This document shows positions 1 through 13,676 of a stretch of 64,000 nucleotides of DNA, one piece after another. The notes beneath the pieces are model-generated. The model worked only from the letters and a program-made list of their open reading frames with translations. It had not been told where the DNA came from and did not search any database. The stretch is from the NCBI RefSeq assembly GCF_021155765.1, contig NC_060106.1:5773501-5837500 (forward strand). Direction: 5' to 3'. Origin of the DNA: Diprion similis. Its lineage: Eukaryota; Arthropoda; Insecta; Hymenoptera; Diprionidae. Positions within the stretch are counted from its first letter, which is position 1, and every line of letters begins with the position of its first letter. The translations under genes were made by a program, and so were the position numbers.

Positions 1-3000
1 GGATGCTGCAAACATCGCCTTCGTCTTCGAAATCCTGCGCAGCTGTGGAGAGCTTTTCGAAAAAGGCTGTTTACGCTGCGCTCCCGGCAACCCCTGACTA
101 CGCCCCTAATTATATCGTCGAGACTGATCACCGGGTAATAAGAGAACGTTTTCATTTTTTGTGATGCCCGTCCCTGTATCCTTAGATTTTTTAGAAGATC
201 CTATCACTTTGCTGCTGATGTCTAATCCGACAGTTATTATTTATCAATCTTTCTTTGTTTCCCGTGGGTTTCTGTTGATGGTCCAGGTATTCTAATAAAT
301 TGAAAACTTAAGGGAGGGATAAAGTATGAGTTTCGAAGGAAAATGAATCTTCGATATAAAATACTATTGAACGAACGTAATGCTGTCTGAAAAAGTTCGA
401 TTAAAATTATATTAGGGTTCTAAAAAAATTCAGTGACCAGCTTTTCGAATAAGAAATTAAATTTGTGATTTCAAGATTTTTAGCAAGCTTATTTTCCGAC
501 GAATCAATTTCGTAACTGCTTGAAAAATAAAGGTGGTATTTTAAAAATTTCACAACTTCAATAGAAAAGTTTCGAATTCGTTCAAACTTTCAGCGTGTCA
601 TTATAATACTCATTCCATTCGATGTAACATGGAACCTTCCAGCTTAACATAATCCTGGTCTCTTAGGGTTTAAAAATAGTTGCATTTTTGTACTTCAACG
701 GCTTACGACTGAATTCATTTCAAATTGAGGGATTTTCACGATTTTTTTTAAATTAAAACAAAAATGTTACGAAATTTCTTAACGTACAATTACAATGGTT
801 ACAAAAATTTGTCCGAACTCTCGAAACGCTTTGTCGAAAAAAATCACTTTATTTTCAATCGAGCTGGCAGAAACTCATACTCGTGTTCACATAAACAGAA
901 CAATTGAAAAAATCCCGAGAATCACACATCAGATTAAATCGCTTGGAAATTAATTACACCGAAAACTTGATTCCAGTTAATATACCAGGATAAAACTTAG
1001 TAAAAAAAAAATGCAAACAATGTAGATCCGACAGCTGACCTTTCCCTTTCCCTTTCCCTTTCCGTGTACAAAGTGTAAATTGAAGAGACATCGCAGAAAA
1101 ATGGCTTACAGTCTGACGGAAAATTCCAAGGAGAAACAGGGGGTGCAAAAGCGGGTTGAAAATACGTGCCTGGGTAACGTCTGCGTTAATTATGGTGCAG
1201 AAAGCGCTGAAAGGTTATTGTGACCTCTATTCATGCACTGGGGGAAAACTCGGCAGCAGGAATTTTACCACCGGGTGTAGAAAACGAACCGTGGAGGAGG
1301 AGGAGGAAGGGGGAACGGAAAGTCCCGATCCTCCTGGCGGCGCACAAAGCTCGACTCTCTGGCTGTCAATGCCAGACTTTTATTCCCCGATTATTCCCCC
1401 ATACCAAGCTGCAAACCCAAGACACCCACGCCAATTGGGAAATACGTGCCGAGGTCACGATCCTCCCGCTTAGCTCATCTTCGTCAGGTGTGTCGGCTTA
1501 CCGGTTTCACGGGCACGTAAAATCGTGAGCAGGTCTCTCGCACCCTGGGAAATACCAAGCGTATAAGAGCCGCGGAATTTCCACCGAACATCGAGAGCAG
1601 CCGGTCGTTCGTGCTAATCTTTATCGTTACCTGTTACCTCACGTTTCTACCAGCCGGTTTGACAATGAATGAATCAGCGTACTTCTTCGGTATTTGACCC
1701 AGTGACCTTTTCTTCTTAGATCGTTATACGGCACACGATGCGAGACACCTGCCTACTGTGGAAATGGAGGAATTTTCCGAATTTCATTGGGATATTTTGT
1801 ATGATATGATTATGCGTCACTGGATATAACCTTGGTTCGGTTATTTTTGATCTCGCTTCACTGTGCCAGACTCTTCCAGTTCTTGCCAAGAGGTTATCAT
1901 TTGCTAATTGATTGTAATCACTGGTTGGGTTGAATCAGGATTAAGAAATTCGAATAGTTATTTTCCGATTATGTAAGCGGATGTGGTCAGTGTTCAATTA
2001 TCGTTTTATCTACGAAATTCACGCGAATAATCTCCGTTATTAGATGTGAAATAAATTTCAACTCGGTATCAATAAAACTGCGTTTACTTTTTCGCGGTCC
2101 CATAAAATTTGCACGAAATGATTGAGAGAATTATTGAGAATATTTGTCATCTTACCTAAATTCAGCCTAAGAGGCTTCAGATGATACAAATTGAGCCTGT
2201 AAGCTAATTGTTATAAATGATGACAACGCGAAGTGATCCCAGAAAAAAATGGGATCATTAGGACCACACGATCAAGTTCTTCTATTTAGTTTTCTAAAAA
2301 TGATATATGCCCGTGGAAACTCTTCTAAATGTCGAGACGATGGGTCGTTTATAAGGGTACACTCCACTTTTTTTTTCAACAGGTGGATTTCTGGATGCCC
2401 CTCAGAGTGTCTGGGTTACACAAAAACTCTAATTGCCTGAAGTGAAAAAAGAACTTGAAATTAACATTTCTAGCGACAGAGACTACACGGCCTGTGTATA
2501 CCTACCTACCCTCGTTTTCCTCTCGGACTTTTTTCTATCCTGGAGTAGGTATACCGCATTTCACTTCACGCGTAGAATCCCGTAATCGGAAACGATCATT
2601 CGACTCGGAATGAGGGTAAGAACTAAAAGCATAAATAATACTCTAACACGAACATCCCCCATTTGATGAATTTCTTAGTAGATACTTATTACTGACTCAA
2701 ATAGATAGCTGCGTGAATGTAATGAGTAGATGAAAGGGTAAAATAGATATCAAACGGGAAAGTTTATCCACGAAAAATCTGAACCCACTTTCATCGTTAT
2801 GATTAAAGAGGCAAAAAAATTCAGAGATACATACATATACAAATATATAAATGCCTTTCTAATGATCTAATAGTCATCATAGATAAAAGATGCATGAAGC
2901 TTTCATGTGTTAAATGAAGAGTAAGTAAGTTTACTGCGCCAACCATCATTATTTTAGAAACAGTCTTGTCTCCGATTTTAAACTGTACAAAACACACATT

Positions 3001-5589
3001 TTGTCATGAAAGAATTTCTCCAAACATTTAATTTCGCTGCCTGATAAATCGCTAAATAAACTTCGAAACTTAATTATTTATTCTGTAACGCCTAGTCCGT
3101 AACAATACATTATTTATGATGATTTACCAGCGGCACAAAGTCTTTCGTGTCAGCACCTCACGTGTTGGGAATATCCCGTCAGACTCTACCAGGTGAAATA
3201 GAATTTTCTCAAACAAGATAATCTGTTCCACGACTATTCAGAATTCAAAAGCCACAAACTTATGCTGCGTGTACTGAAATCTTAGACGGAATCGAGACAA
3301 AAATTCAAACTTTTTGCGTGACTAACGGTATGGCGTTAATTCTAAATATAAATTTTCACTCAAGTTTCTTCTCCAAACTAAACCCATATGACGTCATGTA
3401 CCGTTTGCTATCATACACCAAAGAACAAATCCAAGTGTATTGACTTGTTTGAGACTAAATTACACGGTATAACTGCCGTAGTGATTTCAAAAGTTGGACC
3501 TTCATTTTGCACTCGGTATTTCTGTATTTCTCATAGCTTCATGCATACAAAACCCAATCATTTCTCACTATAATAATAAAAAAATCCGGCATTACAAAGA
3601 ATAAAGATTTTAAAAATCAATTCTCGAAATTCTTCGACGAAGTCTTCCATCATTTATTCCTATACGATATGAAATTTCGGGGTATTCAATACGCGGGTAT
3701 TTATTAGCTTGGATAATGTCTATCGACTCGAATCGATGCCGAGTAAAAAGTTTCTAGGAATATCAAAGCAAGGAAAAAATTGAGCCATTTTCGGTTCGAC
3801 TGGACCGCTGCAGCGATACCTGACCTGCAGGTATATCGTACCTTGTACCTCTTTATCTGATGGTGGTTTATACCAGATCGCTCTGGGCCGGGCGAATAAC
3901 TCCGTAACGACTAAAGCGAGCAATCCTCCCGGCGGAATGGCATCCTGACGGCACAGGTGCGGTTACACAGACTCCTCCGGAGTCTGGGGTCGGACCAGTC
4001 GCTGGACCCGTTGGACCGTCGAGAAACACCTGCCGCTGCATCACTCATTGCCTCTCGAGTCGTTCCACGCCGACGGCGATGCTCCGTCGGCCGATGTGGC
4101 AAGCCACCCATTAACATACGCAATCCCTCCCTAGTCATTAAATGAATATTTAAGGCATCCTCGAGTTTCAAGGTCCGACTCCTCGTCTGCTGAAGAATCG
4201 CAAATACCTAACGTTCGTGGCCGGTGCAGTGTGTGAAAAAAATCGCACGTCATCGTGATTCCAACGTATACGCGATCGCACTGTTTCCAGTTACCGAACA
4301 ATATTATTCTCTGTACGATTCGTGACTATTCGTCATCGTGCAACTGTCGAGAAGAATACGACGTTGAGGTCACAGAGAGATTGCTTGGGTCTACACAGAG
4401 TACGGTTTACACTTTGTCCACATCTGGCGCCTCCGACTACAAAAAGACTCCATGAATTTGAAGAATCGGTAATTTTTCAATCGTCACGATTTGCTCGGAT
4501 ATAACAACTATTTAAATGTTCACGCTGTTGTTTATCGCTAGGAAATCGGCTTACAGAGAATTTGAATATCGTGTAACGTCTACAGTCGAATGAACAAAAA
4601 ATAGTGAATGTATTAAATTTCCATTATCACCTCCCCTTCAATCGGTACTAATTTCAAACAATCAAATAGTTTCTTCATTGTAATGCTACGACGCAGTCAC
4701 GAGGTGATCAGCGAAGATGAAAGCAACAAATTGAAGGCTAACAGTTTCATCATCTAAAATTTTCTCAACACCTGCTTGGCGAGTTTGATTTTCGGGTTCT
4801 GTGAGCGTCTAAAAAGTGCCCCATTTTCGACGTTGGCGCATGCGCATAAATGAAAAGCTACGTTTTATGCACTAGGGCTTTCTTTGGCGCATGTGCATTT
4901 TTGAATAACTCAATTGCGTCACGGAGCGTAAGTTACGTAATTCCAATTTCAAATACTGTCAGTTGCACCTCCGTTATAAAAAATTTTCCTTCGCAGCTGT
5001 TGGAGGAAATAGCATGAGTACTATTTTTATAACAGCTTTATAACACGTGCGTAGAAGCGATACCTGACTCGTGTGATTAGTGCGCTTACCCTTACAGCGC
5101 ACATTGCAAATTTCAGACTTATCGGAAATCGCGCACTTTCCGCATTTGTAACACAATACGGTATGTCCAGTTCATCGCGGTTAAATCTATCTTCTGAATT
5201 CGTGCGTCACCATGCATCAACATAGAAAACACCTGTCTCAACAAAACGTCGCATAATATTCTACGCATAACGCAGGTAATAAAAGTCACTTCATTTACTG
5301 CCGTGTCACGATTAATATTATCACTCGTTCTGGGACATGATTTAACAAGACCAAGCATATTCCTGGCCACTCTCCAATTCGGTATAGCCAGATGAATTAC
5401 GCGCGCGTGGGTCGCACAGGATAGCCTAAACTCATAGGACTATATAACAATGCATGAATCGCAATGTAATTGAGTGTCCGATGCTTTTGGCCGAGCACAA
5501 GTTAATGCAAAAACGAATTATTCGCTTGAGGATCTTGGATTCAACGTTTTCGAGGACCAAGTTGATGGAGGTGTTGAGAAAGCGAACGC
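1..5589. other. Non-coding stretch with one GC-rich island
   Basis: Mostly AT-rich with no exon I can defend. About 3780-4110 is CpG-rich and includes a hairpin CAGACTCC/GGAGTCTG (near 3968-3986). Two copies of TTGGCGCATGYGCAT occur near 4833 and 4874. ORFs here are short and overlap each other on both strands. Confidence 0.5.
1036..1063. repeat. (CTTTCC)n short tandem repeat
   Basis: About four copies of a CTTTCC hexamer. Confidence 0.8.
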
Positions 5590-6650
5590 TGCTCTCCGGC
5601 TAGGCAGTTATTGGCCAACAGGTGCCACCGCGCCGTGGTGTGCCTATCCTCCAGTGGACGTAAAACTTTTACAACCTGCACCAAAGCGAGTATCGATTTC
5701 AAGGCTTTGTGCTAGCAAACAATCCCGCGCTACGGGACTCAAAGGTATCATCTTGTCCCCGAGGTAGATTTACGAACGGCACAGTTCCCGGTTTTTCAGG
5801 TTTCACCTTGGTCCGGACCTCGGTTCAAGGTTTTCTATGTACCTAGGACCAAAGAGGCTATTATGCGCCGCGACGCCTCCGGGAAGACCAACACCGAGCA
5901 CAATCGAATACGACGAGTCACTCGGAACCCAGCCGATTCAATGGGTCTCGTGCATTTATTATTATAATTTATCCCGTGTGCCACACAGCTGTCAAAAGTT
6001 ACTCTGTATCAATCATGATCTTATCCAATGTTAAACCCGTCTGATATTCACGATTTCAACATCTACTTGCTACTAGATACGATTTCATTGACTCTGGGTG
6101 ACAGTATCTGCATCACGAAAAATGGAATTAATTTGACAGTCGATGGATTGGTTCAAGCGCACGACCTCGAAAAGCCAATTTCAAATGATTTCCAATTAGT
6201 TTCATCGTGAGTTATTTATTCATCTCTCGTAAATGTTGCTTGATTTTATACCCAGTTGAAACACGATGATTCTACAACTATTTGGGCGCGCAGTTATATC
6301 TCGAGTCTGACCGTCACTTCCGCTACGATAAGTTTGCCAAGATTAGATGTTTGGCCATCTCACCCGGAATCACCCTGATTCAATTTCCAAGACAACGGAT
6401 TGAAAAGGGATGAAAATTACCTGGTCAGAAGGTTTGCGTGAGTGCGGGGTGGATGTCGAAAAAGGTGGCTAACTGCGCATTCCGCAACAGGTGCATTCGA
6501 CGGTCAGAGGTATCGATTTCAAAGCTTTGTGCCGGCAGGCAGTCACAAAGTGGGCGCCCTAGGATCTCATCGCGTAATATCGCTTTGTCTGGGAGGGAAA
6601 TTTACGAATGAAGCAGGTTTAAGGTTGGGACTATTTACCCGAGGCTGATT
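5590..6650 (+). repeat. Diverged duplicate of an about 160-bp unit (two copies)
   Basis: Copy A (about 5613-5800) and copy B (about 6486-6640) share CAACAGGTGC, GTATCGATTTCAARGCTTTG and RGATTTACGAA-type blocks in the same order and strand. A weaker third match (GATCTCAAAGCTCTGTG, then a CCGCG...GCGGG block) lies at 20783-20840. Likely an old non-coding interspersed repeat; the short ORFs across it are not convincing. Confidence 0.45.
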
Positions 6651-9600
6651 TATGCGTCGGGGCTTGACGGTCCACCTGCCTCCTAAGGTTTTACGGGGCC
6701 TCACGGGGGTCTCGGTGTGCCCAGGGACTTTACGGGACCCAGCCTCGCGGTATTCAGAAAACCGAATAGAACCGTGGTCGGTAGTACGCGATGCCCAGCA
6801 GTATCTACCCTGCGCAGAAAATCCGTGCCTCCGCCTCCCTCAACTGTGACGTCGTTGTAAACAATGCGCCCTTAATAAGCCGAGAGAATGCACCCACCCT
6901 TGTCTCCCTACGTCACTCCTTAAGGCCCTTTCAGGCCCTTTCAAGCCCCTTCACTAGTCACCCTCTCAGCTCGAAGACCCATCTCTCCACTTTCGTCCTA
7001 GGTATACCTTTTGCTCGGTATACCTTGGATCCTCATTGCTGCGAAACATTGATTTCAGTTCATCTCAGTGACAATAAACTTACAGTTTTATATTAAATGA
7101 GCAATTCTTTGCGTAACAGTGAAATCAAATTGTCGGACAAAGCAGGTTCGTCCATTTCAACGTATTGATCTATAAAAAGGATAGTACGTTTGATGACTTT
7201 TTACCCTCGAATGCCAAAGATATGGTCTGGTAACACTTTAAATAAAAAGTGCTTCTAACCATCCATTCACGTAAGTGACACCATGCGTTCAAAAGTAGAG
7301 AACGTTTTCTTGCACTTATAACAGGATACTTATACTGCAGTTCGAGAAAATCATAACTTGCCTGACTCGGTCTCTTTCTTGAAAAGCCCGTCAACTTCAG
7401 CATCGTACGCTTTGATAGCCACTTCAGGGGTTGAGTACAGAGGAAAATCTTGAAAGTCGAATGGGCGAATAACAATGGAAAGAATGAGGCCATTCAAGGT
7501 GATTCAGGGATCGATGTAGAATTCTTCCATATCGATAACGCCCACCTTGGGGAATAAATTTTCAATAAAACCACCTCCCCATTGTTCGACAAGTACTACA
7601 CACACTTTGATTTCTTTTACACGGGCATTAGCGTTGACGTATTTGAATGCGCCTAGAATAGTCCGGTTTTTAAGCTAAACCTATATGCCTACGGAGATTT
7701 GTGTGCAGATTTTTTATCCTCTTAGTTCATATATTTGTACATATATGCATATGATGGCATGAAGAAATAGGTATATATTTGTACGTTGCTGACTATACAT
7801 AGTCTACAAAATCATTCGTACTCTTCGTCGAGGGTACAAAGACTACTTAAACGTCTTAATTAGGAATCATGTATCAATCGTAGCATTGCCTTAAATCTTT
7901 CGAGAAGTTTCGAGAGATTTTATCCCGTTTTTTGTACCCCAGCTTGCGAACCAAAGATAATTGAAAAATTGAAATTGAAATTGAGCCACGCAGATCAGCC
8001 TGCATTTTTTCCTCATTTACAAAGCATCGTGAGCAGTAAGTAACAGGGGTTTCAAGTAGGACTCCAAATTCGTATATCTGGTGAGCGTTGAAAATACCGA
8101 GTAAAACGTAAATTTCACCGACGAGTCATCCGGCTTCCTGGTCTGTCGTTTCGTTACCGTCTATTCTCTTAAATTTCCTTTTCATCTCTTTTTGTTCCGT
8201 CAAACTTTCGGTATGCAGGAGCCGTCGAGCGAACTGGGTATCTGAGAAGCCTTGTTCAGGTGTCTTGGACGGCGTCATTAGGACAGTCCCGACTCGGGGA
8301 CCACGAACCGAAGTGCCTTTAAAGTGCGGTAAAGGTGCACAGGTGTCTGGGGCCGGAAAATGGGCCTGGAGGGCAGGGCCGCGGGCCCCGAAGACCCAGG
8401 TGGTGGACCATTGTCCGGGGTGTCACCGATACTCCAAATATACCTCGGTCGGTATTGTACGTTGAAACCGATACGACCTTTTTCCAGGAAGGGAGTATAC
8501 CTCCAGCCACCTAATTGCCTCCTTCGACTCGCAGCGCATTCATTCGCTAGGTGAAGGGGCGACCCGATGCTCAACGAGGATTATGGGGGATTTACGGGGC
8601 GTGTTGGTTCGTTGGAACCCAGAGGATATCGTCGGTCCCTCGGCGCGAACCATGTGATATGAGATATCACGCGAGGAACGAAGAACAGAAGGAATGGAGA
8701 AGAAATAAAGTAAAAATGCGACACATGAGGAGCTGTCGCATGTATGCTTCGGTATCAGAACGTCGTCGGGGACGTGGGCCGAGGAGGAATCCGATATCCC
8801 TGAACGTAGACCAGGCGCCCGGCGCAGCGGCAGTCTCTCCCATTCGCCCACAGGACTTATGGTGGATAAAATTGAACCCGGTCTCAGGCTCCAGCTGGAG
8901 GTCAACCAGCTTACAAAGTGCCGACGGTGAGCGATCACAAATCATAACTATATGAGAATTCCCTGCATGTTGGTTCGTGCTTACCCTGCACCAGCGTGTT
9001 CTGGGCTCACTCTTCCAGCGAAGAAACTGGGGGCGGTATACTTTCAAGTCCCTGGTACCTTACAGCGTTTCGTCACCCAACCGCACTCCAGGAGTCCCCG
9101 TATCAGATTCATGCTGTCTTGGGAGTGGTGAGCATGCGCTGCGCGCTCTGGATACTGTTCGTTTTTACGAGGGGCACGATGAGAAACTGGAATTTTTAGA
9201 GCAACGATAAAATATCAGTGGGTTTAATTAAAATCCCGGCCTCGTGAAGCCTATTTTTGATGATGGATGATCGGCAATATGATGAGTGTGCTGTTGTAAC
9301 GATGAAAAAGCGATCACCTTCCACTGAAATTACTAATTTTTTCGAAAGTTCCTGGATAGGATTTCTTGAAACACAGGGAAAATAGTTAACACTATTTGGA
9401 AAAGTTAAGATTTTGAGTCCTTGACCAAAATCTCACGCCTCAAAACTAATCCTGTTCTGGTGTCTCTTCTGAATAGATGAAGATCCTGATAATTGAGGCC
9501 CAACCAGCAATCAACTTCGAACCGTTCGAAAACCGAGTTATTTCGCGAAAGACCAGTGGTTTGTTCATTTCTACATAACTATCATCAACTGACGGTGATC

Positions 9601-12600
9601 AATCAACTGAACGAGGTTCAGAATACCTGAATATTTGGCACGCTAACCGTGTATTATTACAATCCCGGGTTTATACCCTGAAAACGTAAGGAAGTACATA
9701 AGTGAAGAGGAGGAGTCATTTCCCGTTACCCAAATAACACAGTGAAGTATACAAGAATAGGTACGATGTATTATGTAGTTTTGAAAAGTGCTATTTTTTC
9801 TCAAATCTCGCGACACGTACGACGTGAACTATTTCGCAAACTACTCCTCATTCCTTGCAACGTTAGAGATCCGTGCCAAGTTCCTAGCAGACATCGTCGT
9901 GGAATGGCGCACTCGCAGGTGAGTCACTCCGAGACTCTTCGCGACTGCCGCTGTTATACGTCAATCACGGAACCACTTTCCGGATGCCATTGTGTCTGTA
10001 ATTTGAGCGTGAAAATGTCACTCGACAAAGAGAAAACAGGATGTTCGTATATCCCTGTTCTTTTCACGAGAAGCTCTGTTTCATACAGATATTCCAATAA
10101 TAATCATGATCGTGTGATAGAAAACTGATTTGTAAGTATCCATAAAAAGTGGAATTTTAGTGCGTGCGACACTGTGTGCTGCACTCTTCCTCGTCACCGA
10201 AGAGATGTCAGTTGGCTTTCGGTTCGAACTGGAATTTTTTATATACCTACAGACAGTGGAAAATATAGAAAGTATGACAATTTGCGCATATAATAGAGCG
10301 AGTATTTTCTTAACCTGCATCTTTCTAACTGCCCCTAATTCGTGGCCTAGATTTGCCTCCCGTTTAAAGAGAACTAGAGAAAATGATTCCTCCTTTTGAC
10401 AACGAAGCTCGCCAATTACTGTGTAACCACAGTCACGTACCATCTACATTTCCTGAAATAAACAGTTGGACATCCTTATGACATCCTCTTCCTCGCAATT
10501 CGCGTTAAAGCCAATGAATTTTCCGCGACACTTGTGTTCCACGGAAAAGCAGTTGCCGGCAGTTCTCCACATCTGGCAGAGAGGAACGTTTGACGAACTC
10601 ATTGGTTACGTGCGAGTGTATTTATAAACTGGTTGTAACTACAAGTTTTCCTTCATACCAACGAAGAACCGCATCTGCGGTCAGCACCAACGGCAGCTCA
10701 GGCTATTAAGTTGCTCTTACTACAGTGGCACTTGACTTCACTTGGCACGAGAGACGGTCTTTTGTTTGACTGCTGCAGTTAGCGGCTTCAGAAAATGATC
10801 GAGTATCTTCTGCTGCAGGCTGCGAAAACAAAAGACGTTTTCGCAACTTGGCTAAGCTTCGACGAGACCAAATCCTATCGTCACACTGGTGACGACACAA
10901 CATCCAAAGCTCAACATGGAGTAACCATTGAAGTATCGATCGGTGACAAGTCCTTTCCACAGAACAAAGAAATCTTCAACGATGTGGAAACAGTTACCGA
11001 TATCCGTTCACCAATAAGACATTGAGATCCTTTAGACCGTACCACCAGCGTTAATTAGATCACGATGCAGCGTGCACCGCGCAAGCTTTTCGTAAACAAG
11101 GTCATAACTTCTACGTACTGTACAGTTCAGGACGGTCAAGTATTGCCGCAGCTTGCGTCTGTACAGAAATACAATATGCGTTTCCAATGCCTCGGCTGAT
11201 ACCACAGCCGTGTGTCGTGACCGCACGAACGATACCTACGTAAAGATTTCAGACCTCGCGACATCTGGCGCCACCCACGCATGCACGCGGCTCACCCCTT
11301 TTTTCACCTCCATAGCAATTCCTCTCGACCTACAATTCCTTCGCGCCATTGCCTTGTAGCCTTTTTGCCAACCAGTCCTGAATCTCGTTTTTCGTTCCGG
11401 CCTTTTCAAGAATCTTGGAAACCGTGGCTCCACCGTATTTTGCGATTGTTTAACGATAGCATTGGGCGTGTAAAATATGTTGCAAAAAATCTTGATTGGT
11501 TTCAGGAAAGCTGAATGATTGCCGTAAAACGTCCACGACCAAGTTGAGATTTTGCAGGGGAACTGAGCCAACTTTAGGGCACCCATGACTCGCTATTAAT
11601 AGTCTTTCTTCATCACACCTCGCAGTCATGTAGAGCGGCGATAGCCCCATTAGCATATCATTATTACGGCTCACCTCACTAAGTTTTTTGTAATACTGCA
11701 GTTTTTTGTAGAATCGTTAGCGAATCAGAGTGTGAAAAACAGTGTAACCCTAGAGAAACCTTCATTTCTCAATTATTTCTATTATAATCGTCAGCTCAAT
11801 GATTACTTAAACAAAATTTTACGAGTGTGTAAGAGAAGCTGGGAGAATCATAGTTGTGACTTATTTCGCTAGAATAGAACAGCTGATGAAAAATATCGTT
11901 TTCCAAACCGCTCAGAGATTCCGGGCACAGTTAAATCCTTTCAACTTTTACACGTCGCTGCAGGTTTAAGAAACACCGATATATTTCTTCACCTCGAAGA
12001 TTACCGTATGCGTCACATGATATTTTCACATATCATTAGCTCCAGTTCCCGCGAGGTTGAATAATAGGTATTGCGAAATGATTTCAAATAATCAAGATCG
12101 AATAGCAATAAGCGAGAGGTGAACTTCTCGAGATCCAAAGCAAGATATATCACAGACACACACAATTCGAGACAAGAAAGTACATTAGGCCAGCCTAAAA
12201 CGGTGTACGTTGTCACTATCCATAGAGTTCCAACAAGTCAATCTATTTTCAATCGTGTCTCCTTCGGGTATTTCTAATATGACAGTAGTTATTTCGGAGG
12301 CAGCCTTGTTCCACAATTTGTTCAAGTCAACAGACTCCTACACCGCAAACTCGGGGTGAAGGGAGGGGGACGTGAAAACGGACCTCGGAGGTTACGCGAA
12401 GAGTTCAAACCGAGTCATGAAAAGAGACGGACTCACTGCAAGCAGGAGCAGGAAAAAGTTGTGATCAAAAAAAGATCCACCTCATCCGAACCGCGTGACG
12501 ACCGCAGTAGTCCTGGACCAATAAGTAGCTCAACCGATTTCTTTCGACGTCTACGTAAACGCTACAAGCCACGTGAGACATTAGTTGACACAGGAGACGC

Positions 12601-12696
12601 GAGGCCAGGGGCATTCGTCCTCAATTCAAACACATTCCTCGTGTTCCAAAGTCATGCTCCGAAAAAGTGACGAAAAAAATCTCGTCTCATGTAAAC
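6651..12696. other. Non-coding stretch with GC-rich island at 8.27-8.95 kb
   Basis: The 8265-8955 island has overlapping ORFs on both strands (up to about 134 codons), no recognisable domain, and no clear splice pattern. CpG richness explains the open frames. The rest is AT-rich. 10600-11030 is moderately complex sequence without a convincing gene. Confidence 0.4.
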
Positions 12697-12742
12697 TTCT
12701 CTCTCTCTCTCTCTCTCTCTCCCTCTCTTTCCCGCTCTCTGT
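12697..12742. repeat. (CT)n microsatellite
   Basis: A pure CT run followed by interrupted CT/CCCTCT. Confidence 0.9.
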
Positions 12743-13615
12743 CTTTCACCTTGAGCTACCAGTTTGTTAGTCTTGATCTTAAGTACCACTTCGCAGATAC
12801 GTATGTATGTGTGTATATACCTATACATATATAATTGAGAATAAAATCAAGATCACTGCACGGAATCTGCATCCTATCGCGTTCAGTCTCTCCGCTGAAG
12901 AATTAATTACACCAATCTTTGTTACGCGATATGCATATGTGTTTGTAGATGTATACCGCACGGCTGCAGGGATCGGAATTCGCCGTTCCCAACGTCGTGA
13001 ATTATGTGAGCTAAACTTATATTGTCATTTTTCAAGGGCTTCGCGGTGATATTTTTCACTCGTCGCTTTCGAAGACGTCAGTAAGTCAACAAATGTTTCT
13101 ATTTTTTATTTTTTCCTGCTTTCAAGGCAAATTAGCATTTCCCACACGGCAGCGGTAAGTTTCTCATTTTTTATCTTCTTTGATTTTTCTCCAGTTTCGA
13201 AGAATTATCAACTTGTCACGATTTTCTTAAAAGGACAATGACTTCAATGCACAACTCCAGCTCGCATATCAACTCCACAATAATAACTATTCGTAAAAAT
13301 GATTGAAAATTGCTCATAAAATATGATTCGCACTACGGCGAATGAAGGAATCATTAAATTTAACAAATTTCGCAAAATTTCTACGCTTTGTCTTCAGTGA
13401 TATACTCTACTTCATGTGTATACTTGATATATTTTTGGTACAAGCGGCGAGCTCTAATGCCGTTCGAATACCTCGCTAGGTAGAACTCTCGCCGCCTCCT
13501 CTTCCCCACGTGTGGTATATAGGTATACATCGAAACGTGGTCCATTTCTATTCCACCCGCGGGGCACCTGCACGTATTTGTCTCGGGGCAAAGGGAGGGG
13601 CCAGGGATGAGACGG

Positions 13616-13676
13616 CAAGAGAAGGGAAGGGAAGGGAAGGGAAGGGAAATCGGGGCGGGGGAGGGGGAGGGGGGCG
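13616..13676. repeat. (GAAGG)n plus G-rich G-quadruplex-prone tract
   Basis: Six GAAGG-type pentamers run into GGGGCGGGGGAGGGGGAGGG-like sequence. Four or more G runs with short spacers fit a G-quadruplex pattern. Confidence 0.8.

Noticed and set aside
8540..9047. Overlapping ORFs on both strands, up to 134 codons
   Set aside because: CpG-rich DNA keeps several frames open at once; no recognisable protein features and no splice evidence.
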